Source of the DNA: Desulfobacteraceae bacterium
GTDB taxonomy: Bacteria > Desulfobacterota > Desulfobacteria > Desulfobacterales > Desulfobacteraceae
Direction of reading: 5' to 3'
DNA: 64,000 bases
Assembly (NCBI GenBank): GCA_022712835.1
Contig: JAFLJU010000389.1
Location: 14,814-78,813 of the forward strand
The position numbers and the translations under genes were made by a program. This document shows, one piece after another, positions 35,042 through 44,416 of this stretch. Under the pieces are notes generated by a model. It was not told the DNA's origin and ran no database searches. It saw only the letters and a list, made by a program, of their open reading frames with translations. Within the stretch, counting starts at the first letter, position 1; every line of letters begins with the position of its first letter.

Positions 35042-36343
35042 TTATACGGTGAAGGTATCTATATTATCTATAGTGAAGGTTTCAAGCTTAGTACCATGCA
35101 TAGCTGCCATTGATAATGATAAGATTGTACTACCGATGTTGATAGGAGCTGTATTGAGTAGCACTATGTCTAGTTTCTCAAACCTAGAATCCATGCACTT
35201 ATAACAATGACCACCTTTAGCAGAACAATACATCGGACTTCTTAAATTGACAGTAGTACCTATGTATTTACTGATAGTATCTTTCGTCAATGCGACTAGT
35301 TTACTACCGACTACTATATTCATATACATGAAGTACTTATGATTAGCTTTAGTCAGGTTTACAGATAGAGTCCTAGTAGTCTTACAATCTTTAGATACTA
35401 TAGAACTCTCTTGAAACGATCTACCTAAGAACTTACTAGTAGCTCCTCCTTTAGCTGTAGACTTAGCTCTATGATACGAACCACGTCTGATGTCATTACT
35501 GATGGTATCAAAGTCTTCTACTTTCCACCCATCATTGAGATTAGTTGGTATGAATTCATATGATTTATCAGTATCACCAAATGCTTCAACCATACCAAGT
35601 GCTAAGAACTCTCGCTTACGTTGAACATTGTAAGCTTTCTTTTTGATTAGAAAGTTACTACTAGGATCACCTTCTAGTGATTTCTTATCTAATGCGATGA
35701 GTTCATCTTCTACTAGCATCATCGTATTAGGGTCATGTAATTCATCTTTATGTTTATCTAATAGCATATCTCTATGCTTAACTACATCCTTATCCACCAT
35801 GATACTCTTTTCAGTAAATGCTACACTACAGAAGTCTGCATAGCTAGCTAAAAAGTATACGTTATTGACATATGTCAATATCTGATCAGTAGTGATCTTA
35901 TCATCCATAGCAGCTACTGATATCTCATTATTCTCAACATGAGTAGTAGGCCATGGTGAAGTGTTATTATATTGAACGACATCGCCAAATGGATCTACTA
36001 GTAATACGTAGTTGAGTAAGAATTTACCTATAGTAGTTTCCATAGGCTTACCATTATAGTTCAGTATTGCACCTTTAGTTAGAGTGAATGTATCTTGAAA
36101 ACTGAGTAGTTTACCTTTCTTCTTGATAGTAGTAGGGATACTTTCTGATATAGTATCACCATCTATCTTAGATACGATATGTATGATATCGTCAATCATA
36201 TACATCTTACCTAATCTCACTAACTTTAGCTTCATAATATCATCATAGCTTACGATTTCAGCATCTGTAAATATATCTATCACTGAATCTCTAGATAGTA
36301 ATACATTAGGGTAATCTAGTATATATTGTATGGTCTCTTGCAT
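35042..36343 (-). CDS. RNA polymerase beta' subunit, C-terminal part (phiKZ-type split subunit)
   Basis: This 433-residue protein matches the C-terminal part of beta'. Residues near 285-320 (RRGSYHRAKSTAKGGATSKF) resemble the bridge-helix/trigger region entry (cellular SGARGS type). SPMYCSAKGGHCYKCM near 375 looks like the zinc-binding cluster (C-x6-C-x2-C here). PINIGSTILSLSMAAMHGTK near 405 matches the cellular G-x-GIIAAQSIGEPGTQ segment, followed by LETFTIDN for LTMRTFH. The N-terminal 230 residues are less clear. It is encoded apart from the beta' N-terminal part (44998-46677), as known for phiKZ-type RNAPs. It should contribute the trigger loop to the active site. Confidence 0.75.
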   Translation of the reverse strand: MQETIQYILDYPNVLLSRDSVIDIFTDAEIVSYDDIMKLKLVRLGKMYMIDDIIHIVSKIDGDTISESIPTTIKKKGKLLSFQDTFTLTKGAILNYNGKPMETTIGKFLLNYVLLVDPFGDVVQYNNTSPWPTTHVENNEISVAAMDDKITTDQILTYVNNVYFLASYADFCSVAFTEKSIMVDKDVVKHRDMLLDKHKDELHDPNTMMLVEDELIALDKKSLEGDPSSNFLIKKKAYNVQRKREFLALGMVEAFGDTDKSYEFIPTNLNDGWKVEDFDTISNDIRRGSYHRAKSTAKGGATSKFLGRSFQESSIVSKDCKTTRTLSVNLTKANHKYFMYMNIVVGSKLVALTKDTISKYIGTTVNLRSPMYCSAKGGHCYKCMDSRFEKLDIVLLNTAPINIGSTILSLSMAAMHGTKLETFTIDNIDTFTV

Positions 36344-36356
36344 GACTATCCTTTTT

Positions 36357-37289
36357 TTAGTAGTTAGGTACTGACATGATATCAGCTAGTAGTATATCCA
36401 GATCTATATCTACTAGATCATGTAGATCACTCATATCCATCTCAGTACCAAATAGCTCAGTATCACTTACCTTAGCAGCTATATATCCTATCAATTGGAG
36501 TAATGATACATCAGTGATATGTGATTTATAGTAGAACTTGCTCTCATACGCTATATCTTTTCTGATCTTCAATATGAGTTCTTTATTAGTCTCATATATT
36601 ACTGGGTCTGATAATATATTGACTCTATCCACCTTAGTGAATTCTGTTCTAAATGTAGATATATAATCCATACCAGTATCGAGATCTATATCATCATTAT
36701 ACTTAGGAAGACTGACGAGGTGAACTATAACTCTACCTAACCACATCTTATAATTTCGTAACTTAAATATGTAATCTAGACTAGTAGCTGATATGGTAGT
36801 CTGAGTATCATCTATAGATACTTCTGTCAATATAGATGATATAACTGTATAGTATGCTTCAGTATTAGAGATCTTATCCCATAGCACTGAATACATACGA
36901 TTAGTATCATTAGTGTACAATTTCTGATATGCATCTAATATAGTCACAAGAGCTTCTCCTGATGAGATATTATCAAATGCTGTAGATATATAATTGAATA
37001 AATCGGAATCATCTTTTAGATGAGCTTCTAAGTATGTCGTATTGAATTTAGTATATAGATCTATGAGATATCGAGCATCGTAGTAATTCTCTAATATCTC
37101 CTCTAATGAACAAGTGATAATGATACCTTGTTCTTCTAGTAGGTCTATTAATATTACAAAGCATTCAGTCAGTAGAGTATTAAATGATACTGAATCTGAA
37201 TCTTCACCGAAGTCAGCCTGTAGTCCGATAATGTAATCGTTGATGACAGGAGATGTATTCATAAGATCTGTTAGTAATTTAGTATGCAT
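36357..37289 (-). CDS. Hypothetical protein upstream of RNAP beta' C-terminal gene
   Basis: This 310-residue acidic protein starts MHTKLLTDLMNTS and lies 13 bases before the RNAP beta' C-terminal gene, so the two are probably translated together. It is predominantly helical (Leu/Ile/Asp/Tyr-rich), ends in an acidic DLHDLVDIDLDILLADI stretch and has no recognisable motif. Known phiKZ-type RNAPs contain extra subunits with no cellular counterpart, so an RNAP-associated role is possible, but only from context. Confidence 0.5.
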   Translation of the reverse strand: MHTKLLTDLMNTSPVINDYIIGLQADFGEDSDSVSFNTLLTECFVILIDLLEEQGIIITCSLEEILENYYDARYLIDLYTKFNTTYLEAHLKDDSDLFNYISTAFDNISSGEALVTILDAYQKLYTNDTNRMYSVLWDKISNTEAYYTVISSILTEVSIDDTQTTISATSLDYIFKLRNYKMWLGRVIVHLVSLPKYNDDIDLDTGMDYISTFRTEFTKVDRVNILSDPVIYETNKELILKIRKDIAYESKFYYKSHITDVSLLQLIGYIAAKVSDTELFGTEMDMSDLHDLVDIDLDILLADIMSVPNY

Positions 37290-37383
37290 AATTAATCACC
37301 TAATGAGTTGTTTAAAATGTAACATGTCATAAGATGATTACTGATCATAATACGATATATATAAATATGACTGGAGAAACGGT

Positions 37384-38406
37384 ATGATAAAGTTAATACA
37401 AGCGACACAGGTATCAGAATTATATAAAGATACTAACAATAAATATAAAGTTATCCCAGTAGCATTAGATAACCTAACTGATAATGATATATTCAAGTAC
37501 CATTGTAATCTATATCCTGAATTACACGAAGCATTCACTAACCTACCACATAAAGAGTATGTAGTAGGTGAATATATCAAACTAGTGATGAACAATGGAG
37601 ATAATGTATATGTCGCTATAATCAAGAAAGTAGATAAGTATCAGGCATACCTATTTGACGTGACTAAAGTACTATCTAACATAATGGATACTATCCCAGA
37701 AGGTGGTGGTGTAATCATACCTAATATCACAAAAGAGACTACTAAATTACATGAAGCTATCATGATCCCAACGATAATAGATCATATCGAAAGAAATGGT
37801 ATCACTATCTATTTTACTATAACAGATAGCACATTCACTGATATAGTAGAATCTATATCAGATGACGGTATCATATGGAAACAGGATAGCTGGAAAAGTG
37901 ACTGGATGCTTCACGATGACGATATCGTATTCGTTGAGATACTACATGAATTAAATCACATGCTACATGGGTTTAAATTATCTAAGAGTAAATTAATCAA
38001 GTGCTATAAAGTATGTTATGATGCAGGTATGTTCCCTAAGTTTGAATTCTATACCACTGATTATGGTGAATACTTTAAGATGTTTATGCCTAAGTATTCA
38101 AGTCTACTTAACCATGGTCTACTTATGAATACGCAACATTATGCTAAAGTCGTAGAAGGCGTTCCAGCTAGAACTGATCTGAGGATAGGATATGTATTTC
38201 CTCACCTCAAGAGACTAGCTCATACTAATCTAGCTCATAAACGTAGTATGATTTTATCTATAGCTGATAAGATGAAATCTGATTATAGAGCACAGCAGAA
38301 GATAACATATGCGCAATATAACGAAAATAAAAGTGACACTAGTAGTACTAGTTATAGTACTAATTATAGTAGTAATGGGAATGCTACAAATCCATTCAAA
38401 ATATGA
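37384..38406 (+). CDS. Hypothetical protein with HELNH motif and Ser/Asn-rich tail
   Basis: This 340-residue protein starts MIKLIQATQVSELY after GGAGAAACGGT. It has mixed alpha/beta character and ends in a low-complexity Ser/Thr/Tyr/Asn tail (about residues 316-335). At residues 188-192 it has HELNH within VFVEILHELNHMLHGF, which satisfies the zinc-protease HExxH pattern; whether a third ligand exists cannot be judged. The last 98 bases overlap the start of the lysozyme frame. Not recognised otherwise. Confidence 0.5.
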   Translation: MIKLIQATQVSELYKDTNNKYKVIPVALDNLTDNDIFKYHCNLYPELHEAFTNLPHKEYVVGEYIKLVMNNGDNVYVAIIKKVDKYQAYLFDVTKVLSNIMDTIPEGGGVIIPNITKETTKLHEAIMIPTIIDHIERNGITIYFTITDSTFTDIVESISDDGIIWKQDSWKSDWMLHDDDIVFVEILHELNHMLHGFKLSKSKLIKCYKVCYDAGMFPKFEFYTTDYGEYFKMFMPKYSSLLNHGLLMNTQHYAKVVEGVPARTDLRIGYVFPHLKRLAHTNLAHKRSMILSIADKMKSDYRAQQKITYAQYNENKSDTSSTSYSTNYSSNGNATNPFKI

Positions 38407-39181
38407 TATCACGAGTGAGATCGATATAGGCGAATTACATGTAGTGGATGTAATGAATCATAAACTAATGAGGTACGATATGAATAGAATCAATCAATTA
38501 GCAGTAGATCTTATCAAATCATATGAAGGGATAGAAGATGGCGATCCTTCTACTGTCAATCTAGATCCCTATCTATGTCCTGGTAACGTGTGGACAATCG
38601 GATGGGGACATGCGATCAGTAGTGATAATAAGTTACTACGTGGGAAGTCTAATGAAGCATTAGCATATAGCATATTCCCTGATGGAATCACTATGCGTGA
38701 AGCAGAAGATCTCATCATGGATGATATATCGATACGTACTAAATATGTAATCAAACATGTGAAAGTACCATTGTCTGAAAACCAGTTAGGTGCTATAGTC
38801 AGTTTCGTATATAACGTAGGTATAGGTAACTTTATAAGGTCAACATTACTTAAGAAACTTAATAATGGTGATTATCAAGATGCAGCTGATGAGTTCCGTA
38901 GATGGAGGTATAGTAACGGTAAAGTACTCAAAGGATTAGAAAGACGTAGAGTTGCTGAGAAAGCATTGTTCTTAAAAGAAAGTGATCCAATCATCTGTAG
39001 GGCAGATATGACTACAGAGCTACAGATACTAGACATTACACATGACCGAATCATCACTATCAGTGCAGATGATTTAGCATACAATGCAGTAGTCGTAATG
39101 ATAAATAAAGCTAGCACAAGTCAACTGAATGTAGCTAGTCATTGGTTAGCTGATAACAGTATCGTTAAGTTTAAAAGATAG
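38309..39181 (+). CDS. GH24-type lysozyme (endolysin) with possible N-terminal signal anchor
   Basis: Residues about 57-225 are a T4/P1-type lysozyme domain: catalytic Glu in LIKSYEG, Cys at the usual Asp/Cys position in DPYLCPGNVW, Thr in WTIGWGHA, then AIVSFVYNVGIGNF and a final RRRVAEKALF. The stretch between Glu and Cys is about 10 residues longer than usual. A 65-residue C-terminal extension follows. From 38309 the protein gains a hydrophobic anchor (TLVVLVIVLIIVVMGML), as in signal-anchor endolysins, but this part overlaps the previous gene. A shorter start at 38480 (MNRINQLAVDLI) has TGAGG 6 bases upstream. The same domain occurs in the tail protein at 47552, with long stretches of identical DNA. 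Role: peptidoglycan cleavage at lysis. Confidence 0.85.
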   Translation: MRNITKIKVTLVVLVIVLIIVVMGMLQIHSKYDITSEIDIGELHVVDVMNHKLMRYDMNRINQLAVDLIKSYEGIEDGDPSTVNLDPYLCPGNVWTIGWGHAISSDNKLLRGKSNEALAYSIFPDGITMREAEDLIMDDISIRTKYVIKHVKVPLSENQLGAIVSFVYNVGIGNFIRSTLLKKLNNGDYQDAADEFRRWRYSNGKVLKGLERRRVAEKALFLKESDPIICRADMTTELQILDITHDRIITISADDLAYNAVVVMINKASTSQLNVASHWLADNSIVKFKR

Positions 39182-39254
39182 TATCTATGTCAATCTTATA
39201 GATCAGTACTCTTGGAAATTATATAAACAATACCCCTAATGTGAGGAAATCATT

Positions 39255-39851
39255 ATGATGTATGTACGAGTAGATAATAACACAAAACGTATCATCGGAT
39301 TATCAGCTAACTCTATGGTATCACGTACTGGTAAACCTGTATTTGAAGTAGACTCGATTGATACTGATATTGAGTATTATATCGTAAGTCCCAATGATAC
39401 AGATGAAGGATGTGAAGTACGACCAGTTACAGATGAAGAACGAGTAGTAGTAGATGAACGTAAAGCTTTGAGATTAGCTGCTAGTGTAGTTAAGAAGAAA
39501 TATGATACGACATGGAAACTGTTTGAGAAGTTTAATGATGGGTTTGTTAGTCAAGTGGGGTCTAGTGTATTCAAATCTATTTTAGAAGTACTAGCTGCTG
39601 CTAATTACACTGGTACTGATGCATTATGTCTCGATAGAAAGACTGAAGCACAAGCTACTATCAATAACTTCAATATGCTTAGATGGCATGATTTGCAAGA
39701 TGCACTAGTAGCTGTTGAAACTGACACTGCGCATCCATTAATCGATAGCGTCAATAACTCCGATCACGGTATGATGAGTGATCAGGATGATATTATGACT
39801 AATGTAATCTCTAATGTCCAACCTGTAGTAGTCGATACAACTAATGCATGA
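39255..39851 (+). CDS. Hypothetical protein, structural operon
   Basis: This 198-residue protein starts MMYVRVDNNTKRII; two adjacent ATGs follow a TGAGGAAATC site and either could be used. The N-terminal 60 residues are beta-rich (VDNNTKRIIGLSANS type), the middle helical, and the C-terminus Asp/Asn/Val-rich and probably flexible. The start resembles small phage tail-fibre assembly or baseplate accessory proteins, which fits its place before three structural genes and a fibre, but no family is recognised. Confidence 0.55.
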   Translation: MMYVRVDNNTKRIIGLSANSMVSRTGKPVFEVDSIDTDIEYYIVSPNDTDEGCEVRPVTDEERVVVDERKALRLAASVVKKKYDTTWKLFEKFNDGFVSQVGSSVFKSILEVLAAANYTGTDALCLDRKTEAQATINNFNMLRWHDLQDALVAVETDTAHPLIDSVNNSDHGMMSDQDDIMTNVISNVQPVVVDTTNA

Positions 39852-39867
39852 TAAGATCATATAACCT

Positions 39868-39901
39868 AAGAGATACCATTATGCTAATAATGGTATCTCT
39901 T
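39868..39901 (+). terminator. Intercistronic hairpin
   Basis: Perfect 14-bp stem AAGAGATACCATTA and complement with 6-base loop, followed by only ATCAC. It lies between two plus-strand genes, so it may be a partial terminator or an mRNA-processing or stability hairpin. Confidence 0.5.
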
Positions 39902-39923
39902 ATCACATACTGAGGATACACTA

Positions 39924-40520
39924 GTGAGAGTATTACCTAATTACGTATATTCCTTTGAATTCACATCGTCGTTTAATGGACTGAATGGGATATATAGAGT
40001 ATTGAGCGTCCAATCATACCCTGAACTAGTCAAGCTTGGAATACCTCTACTAGAATTATATACCGATAACGGATTGACTCAGGTAGAATTTGATCTAGAT
40101 TTAGAGACTATTCGTTCTAGTCATATATTTCAGCTAGTATCAGTAAATGATCCCAACGATATCATCTATATCCCAGAGCATCTACTCAATAAAATACCTG
40201 ATGCTAATGTTCAACAATACCTCAGATTAGGTATAGCATCTGTCATAGGTACATTTGAATCTATGGATGATGTCACTACTATCAAGTCAGAGGTAGAGCA
40301 AGTATTAGAATCAATGACTGGGATAACTAATAATGCCACCATATACTCTGTGAAAGAAGAATGGATGACATCAGCAGAATATGAAGTAATAGCTACTGAA
40401 CGTGCGAACAATGCATCACGCATCAGTAACTTTTACACTGATACATTAGAATTACAACAGCAAGTCAATCAACTAACAACGCTAATCGGATACTACGAAG
40501 ATACATTTAAGAATCTTTAG
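39924..40520 (+). CDS. Virion-structural-type protein, unknown
   Basis: This 198-residue protein uses a GTG start (MRVLPNYVYSFEFTS) with TGAGG 8-9 bases upstream; no ATG is available nearby. It has a beta-rich N-terminal half (FNGLNGIYRVLSV) and a helical C-terminus ending in a short coiled coil (LELQQQVNQLTTLIGYYEDTF). The 11-base gap to the next gene implies an operon with 40532-42424 and the fibre at 42446. A baseplate or fibre-connector role is inferred from this setting. Confidence 0.55.
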   Translation: MRVLPNYVYSFEFTSSFNGLNGIYRVLSVQSYPELVKLGIPLLELYTDNGLTQVEFDLDLETIRSSHIFQLVSVNDPNDIIYIPEHLLNKIPDANVQQYLRLGIASVIGTFESMDDVTTIKSEVEQVLESMTGITNNATIYSVKEEWMTSAEYEVIATERANNASRISNFYTDTLELQQQVNQLTTLIGYYEDTFKNL

Positions 40521-40531
40521 GAGTAACAATC

Positions 40532-42424
40532 ATGCCAAATTATAATGATCTGGATATATCTGGATCAGATCCTATATACTACGTAGATACGTATAATCGA
40601 GTACTCTATAAGAGCCCTCAGAAACTAGAATTCGATGTACCAGTATTTGTAAATAGTACATTTGAGATAATAGATACTGGAGGTGGAGTACCTACTAACT
40701 TAGTATTAAATACTGATTTTATCATCTCACCTGATGATATCGATACTGACGCTATAGCATTTGTAAAATCTATAGATATTACATTTGATCTCATATTAGT
40801 AAAGAGCATTACAGTAGTGAGACCATATGTAGAAGATCGTCGCATCTTATGTAAGTTTAACCAACTCCATGCTTCTAATATAAGCTACACTAATATCAAT
40901 ACTGACCCAGTAAATATCACACCTGAACTGATAGGTGAGATGATATCTGAGATCAGTTATCTTCAGCAGATGATATTAGCTACTCCTGATAATAGTACTA
41001 TCCAGTCTAATGGTACTAGGATACTAGATGAGTATATCAATGGAGATAATAATGCTAATATCATTACAGATGAGCTACATACAGTCAATGTGATAGATGA
41101 TATATCTAGAGTACGACCTGTATATGGTACATTCTTTAAAGATTCAGTCACTATCACTAATCTAATAGGTGATATATTAGAATATGAAGTACTAGAATTA
41201 GATATAGAGCGAACTGAAAGATCTACTAACACTAGTGGTATATATTCTATTATCAATATAATATCACCTATGGTAGGTGATATAAAAGTATCATATAGAG
41301 CATGTGGTGGAGTACCTGATATCATCAGTAGTAGGGATATGAAAGATACGATTGCTAATATAGAGAATTACATAGTAGATACTACTTTCGTTACGTCAGG
41401 TACTATGTCAAATGTACCTATCATCACTACTGTGCTGAATAAAATTCAACAGATGGAAAACGATATGAGATTATTGTTACAGAATGGACTACCGTCATAT
41501 GGTGATGTCAGTACTGGTACAGCAGTCCTCAAGAAACTGATAGCTATCGATACAAACATACATTGGTGGAGTATAGCTACTCTATATAGAGTAGAAGGAA
41601 GTGAGACAGATATCATAGCTGATGTACTCAAATTTAGAATCAAGAGCTTATATGCTGACATGATGTTTGAATGCTCTGTGGCTGTAAATACAGAGACTAG
41701 TGCATCTAATAGAATGGTAGTCAGATGTGCTAATGAGAATATATCTGACTCACTATTTGAAGTAAGTGTTCCTATGTTAAGACTCATTGAAGTTACATCA
41801 GGTTCAGGATATAGTGGAGTAGTATTACAGTTAGGTATGAAGCTTGGAGCTGGTATCTTACAAGAGACAGTGGATATTGAAGATATGAGTGGTAAAGAGA
41901 GTTGTTGGAAGATGGTACCATTTGTAGCTAATAGTATCAATCCTGAAGATGACAATATACTCATGCCAGATGAAGTGAGTACATTCGTATCAGGTTCAAA
42001 TGGTCACTTAGTAGATAGTGTAGTAGTTCCATTTAACGGTGGGGTCAATATAACTACTATCGGTAGTACTACTAATATGACGTTAGATACGACTACACCT
42101 GGGAATGAAGTAATAGTATCTCCTACATTGGTAGATATGGTATCCATGATATCTATAGTAGATATTGATAGTATCAGTATACATGCTCAGGTAGATAATG
42201 GTGTCGTGACAGATATCGATATGAGATTACCTGTATCTAGTGTAGATATGAGTACTGGTAAAGTAGTATGTAGAAATACGATATCAGCAGGTAGTGATGC
42301 ATATGATGTGATCGTCATATTAGATCTATCTGGTGATGGTGAATTGACTTATAATGTCGAGGGTATCGGTAATATCTCAAGTACTACAATCGATATCAGT
42401 GATACTAAGGTACACTTTATATAA
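40532..42424 (+). CDS. Virion-structural-type protein, probably fibre/baseplate associated
   Basis: This 630-residue protein starts MPNYNDLDISGSDP after TAGGAGTAACAATC. The N-terminal third has FVNSTFEIIDTGGGVPTNLV and LNTDFIISPDDID, strand-rich segments reminiscent of the ordered loading domains of large baseplate proteins. The middle contains a helix (ENDMRLLLQN). The C-terminal 250 residues are Ser/Thr/Val/Asp-rich beta repeats. No catalytic residue pattern or membrane segment. It precedes the propeller fibre gene by 21 bases, so it may anchor that fibre. Family not recognised. Confidence 0.6.
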   Translation: MPNYNDLDISGSDPIYYVDTYNRVLYKSPQKLEFDVPVFVNSTFEIIDTGGGVPTNLVLNTDFIISPDDIDTDAIAFVKSIDITFDLILVKSITVVRPYVEDRRILCKFNQLHASNISYTNINTDPVNITPELIGEMISEISYLQQMILATPDNSTIQSNGTRILDEYINGDNNANIITDELHTVNVIDDISRVRPVYGTFFKDSVTITNLIGDILEYEVLELDIERTERSTNTSGIYSIINIISPMVGDIKVSYRACGGVPDIISSRDMKDTIANIENYIVDTTFVTSGTMSNVPIITTVLNKIQQMENDMRLLLQNGLPSYGDVSTGTAVLKKLIAIDTNIHWWSIATLYRVEGSETDIIADVLKFRIKSLYADMMFECSVAVNTETSASNRMVVRCANENISDSLFEVSVPMLRLIEVTSGSGYSGVVLQLGMKLGAGILQETVDIEDMSGKESCWKMVPFVANSINPEDDNILMPDEVSTFVSGSNGHLVDSVVVPFNGGVNITTIGSTTNMTLDTTTPGNEVIVSPTLVDMVSMISIVDIDSISIHAQVDNGVVTDIDMRLPVSSVDMSTGKVVCRNTISAGSDAYDVIVILDLSGDGELTYNVEGIGNISSTTIDISDTKVHFI

Positions 42425-42445
42425 ATATATAGGAGCATGTGTGAA

Positions 42446-44416
42446 ATGATTACACATATAAGATCGATAGTACAATTTAGTTATGGTACCAGTGACGTGT
42501 GGAATGATTCAGTACATGTATTGGAAAAAGGTATGCTCTTATATTCACTGGATGATGGAGCATTTAAGATCACTGATGGAGCATCATTAGTAGTCGAGCT
42601 ACCAGTGGAATTCACATATGATGAACTATTAGCAGCACAGAGTAGTAGTATACTAGATCAGTTTGTAGTACCTGATGCTAGTAATCATGGTGAGATAGTG
42701 AATGTAGGTATGGTGGAAGGTGTACTGATGTATCAGCCTAGTGGTACTACGCTAGCTGAGCTACATGATCAGATTACAGCATTAGGTAATGATATCAGTA
42801 CCTTGGAAACTAATATGACTGACATCACTGCATTGGTAGATATGGTCGATGCTAGTATAGGTACTGGACCAGATGGTAATCTCGTAATAGTATCTGGTGG
42901 TAAATATGTAGATAGCGGTATGTCATTAGCTGACATCATAACTGCTGCTGAAAGTCAGCTACCGAATAACGATGGACATCTTGAAGATGTCATATTTTAT
43001 CGCGATATGAATATGACTATATTAGCTGATATGAATGAGATATATACAGATACTATTTACTACTGTAGAGTACCTGGATATCATGATGGTACGAGTGATC
43101 CCATATATGGACTCACTACTACCAATGTCAATGTGAGTATCGCTCATGTAGGTGATAATGTATTCACAGTAGATGTAGGTACTACTACATCTATCACATT
43201 TACAGCTAGCATATCTGATGGTAGCGATATGTACGAGAAGGTATTTACTAGGAGCGTCATCATTGAAGTTCAAGATATACTCGTGAGTATATATGGTGGA
43301 AGTAGTACTGATTGGTTCCGTGGAGTTATCACTAATGCTAATGATGACATCATCTGTGCTGGATATACTCGTAGTGAAGGTAGTGGTAATGGTGATGCAT
43401 TAGTAGTTAAGTTCAGCGGTAGTGATCTTAGTATACTAGCTAGGAAGGTATACGGTGGTACTGGTGATGACTACTTCTATGGAGTAGCTACCGATACTAA
43501 TAATAATATCATATGTGTTGGGTATACTACTAGTGAAGGTAGTGGTTATGATGATGCATTAGTAGTTAAGTTCAGTGGTAGTGACCTAAGTATACTAGCT
43601 AAGAAAGTATATGGTGGTACAAGTGATGACGTCTTCTGGGGAGTAGCTACCGATACTAATAACGCCATCATCTGTGCTGGGATTACTGGTAGTGAAGGTA
43701 GTGGTAATAATGATGCATTAGTAGTTAAGTTCAGTGGTAGTGATCTTAGTATACTAGCTAGGAAAGTATATGGTGGTACTAGTCCTGAATACTTCTATGG
43801 AGTAGCTACCGATACTAATAATGATATCATCTGTGCTGGGAATACTTATAGTGAAGGTAGTGGTAATGGTGATGCATTAGTAGTTAAGTTCAGCGGTAGT
43901 GACCTAAGTATACTAGCTAAGAAAGTATACGGTGGTACTGATCATGAATGCTTCTATGGAGTAGCTACTGATACGAATAATGATATCATCTGTGCAGGGT
44001 ATACTTATAGTGAAGGCGGTGATAATAATGATACACTAGTAGTTAAGTTCAGTGGTAGTGACCTAAGTATACTAGCTAAGAAAGCATACGGTGGTACTAG
44101 TCTTGACATCTTCTATGTAGTAGCTACCGATACTAATAATGATATCATCTGCGCTGGGTATACTGGTAGTGAAGGTAGTGGTGGTAATGATGCACTAGTA
44201 GTTAAGTTACCTAGTGATATACCTACTGGTACATTCGTAGGTACAGTACTCACTAATCTTATATTAGCTGATAGTAACCTAACCTTAGTTGATAGTAATC
44301 TTACATTAGCTGATAGTAACTTAACCTTAGCAGATAGTAACTTAACCTTAGCGGATAGTAACTTAACCTTAGCTGATAGTAATCTTACTCAAGAATCTGA
44401 TACTATCGTACTGTAA
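42446..44416 (+). CDS. Tail-fibre-like protein with beta-propeller and C-terminal heptapeptide repeats
   Basis: The ATG at 42446 (MITHIRSIVQFSYG, 656 residues) is preferred: AGGAG is 10 bases upstream, while the ATG at 42437 is too close to it. Order: a fibre-type head (DVWNDSVHVLEKGMLLY, KITDGASLV) to about 60; a coiled-coil-like stretch near 115-130; a beta domain with YYCRVPGYHDG near 215; six SBBP-type blades from about 285 to 590 (FYGVATDTNNDIICAGYT, then DALVVKFSGSDLSILAKK); and a C-terminal run of seven-residue repeats (NLTLADS) near 605-647. It is paralogous to the partial gene at 1-1230. The blades are almost identical to each other, implying recent expansion. Likely a receptor-binding fibre; function inferred. 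Confidence 0.75.
   Translation: MITHIRSIVQFSYGTSDVWNDSVHVLEKGMLLYSLDDGAFKITDGASLVVELPVEFTYDELLAAQSSSILDQFVVPDASNHGEIVNVGMVEGVLMYQPSGTTLAELHDQITALGNDISTLETNMTDITALVDMVDASIGTGPDGNLVIVSGGKYVDSGMSLADIITAAESQLPNNDGHLEDVIFYRDMNMTILADMNEIYTDTIYYCRVPGYHDGTSDPIYGLTTTNVNVSIAHVGDNVFTVDVGTTTSITFTASISDGSDMYEKVFTRSVIIEVQDILVSIYGGSSTDWFRGVITNANDDIICAGYTRSEGSGNGDALVVKFSGSDLSILARKVYGGTGDDYFYGVATDTNNNIICVGYTTSEGSGYDDALVVKFSGSDLSILAKKVYGGTSDDVFWGVATDTNNAIICAGITGSEGSGNNDALVVKFSGSDLSILARKVYGGTSPEYFYGVATDTNNDIICAGNTYSEGSGNGDALVVKFSGSDLSILAKKVYGGTDHECFYGVATDTNNDIICAGYTYSEGGDNNDTLVVKFSGSDLSILAKKAYGGTSLDIFYVVATDTNNDIICAGYTGSEGSGGNDALVVKLPSDIPTGTFVGTVLTNLILADSNLTLVDSNLTLADSNLTLADSNLTLADSNLTLADSNLTQESDTIVL
44250..44393 (+). 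repeat. 21-base tandem repeat encoding NLTLADS units
   Basis: About seven copies of a 21-base unit (AACTTAACCTTAGCTGATAGT type) at the 3' end of the fibre gene. Differences are mostly synonymous, so the array is young but selected at protein level. Confidence 0.8.
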
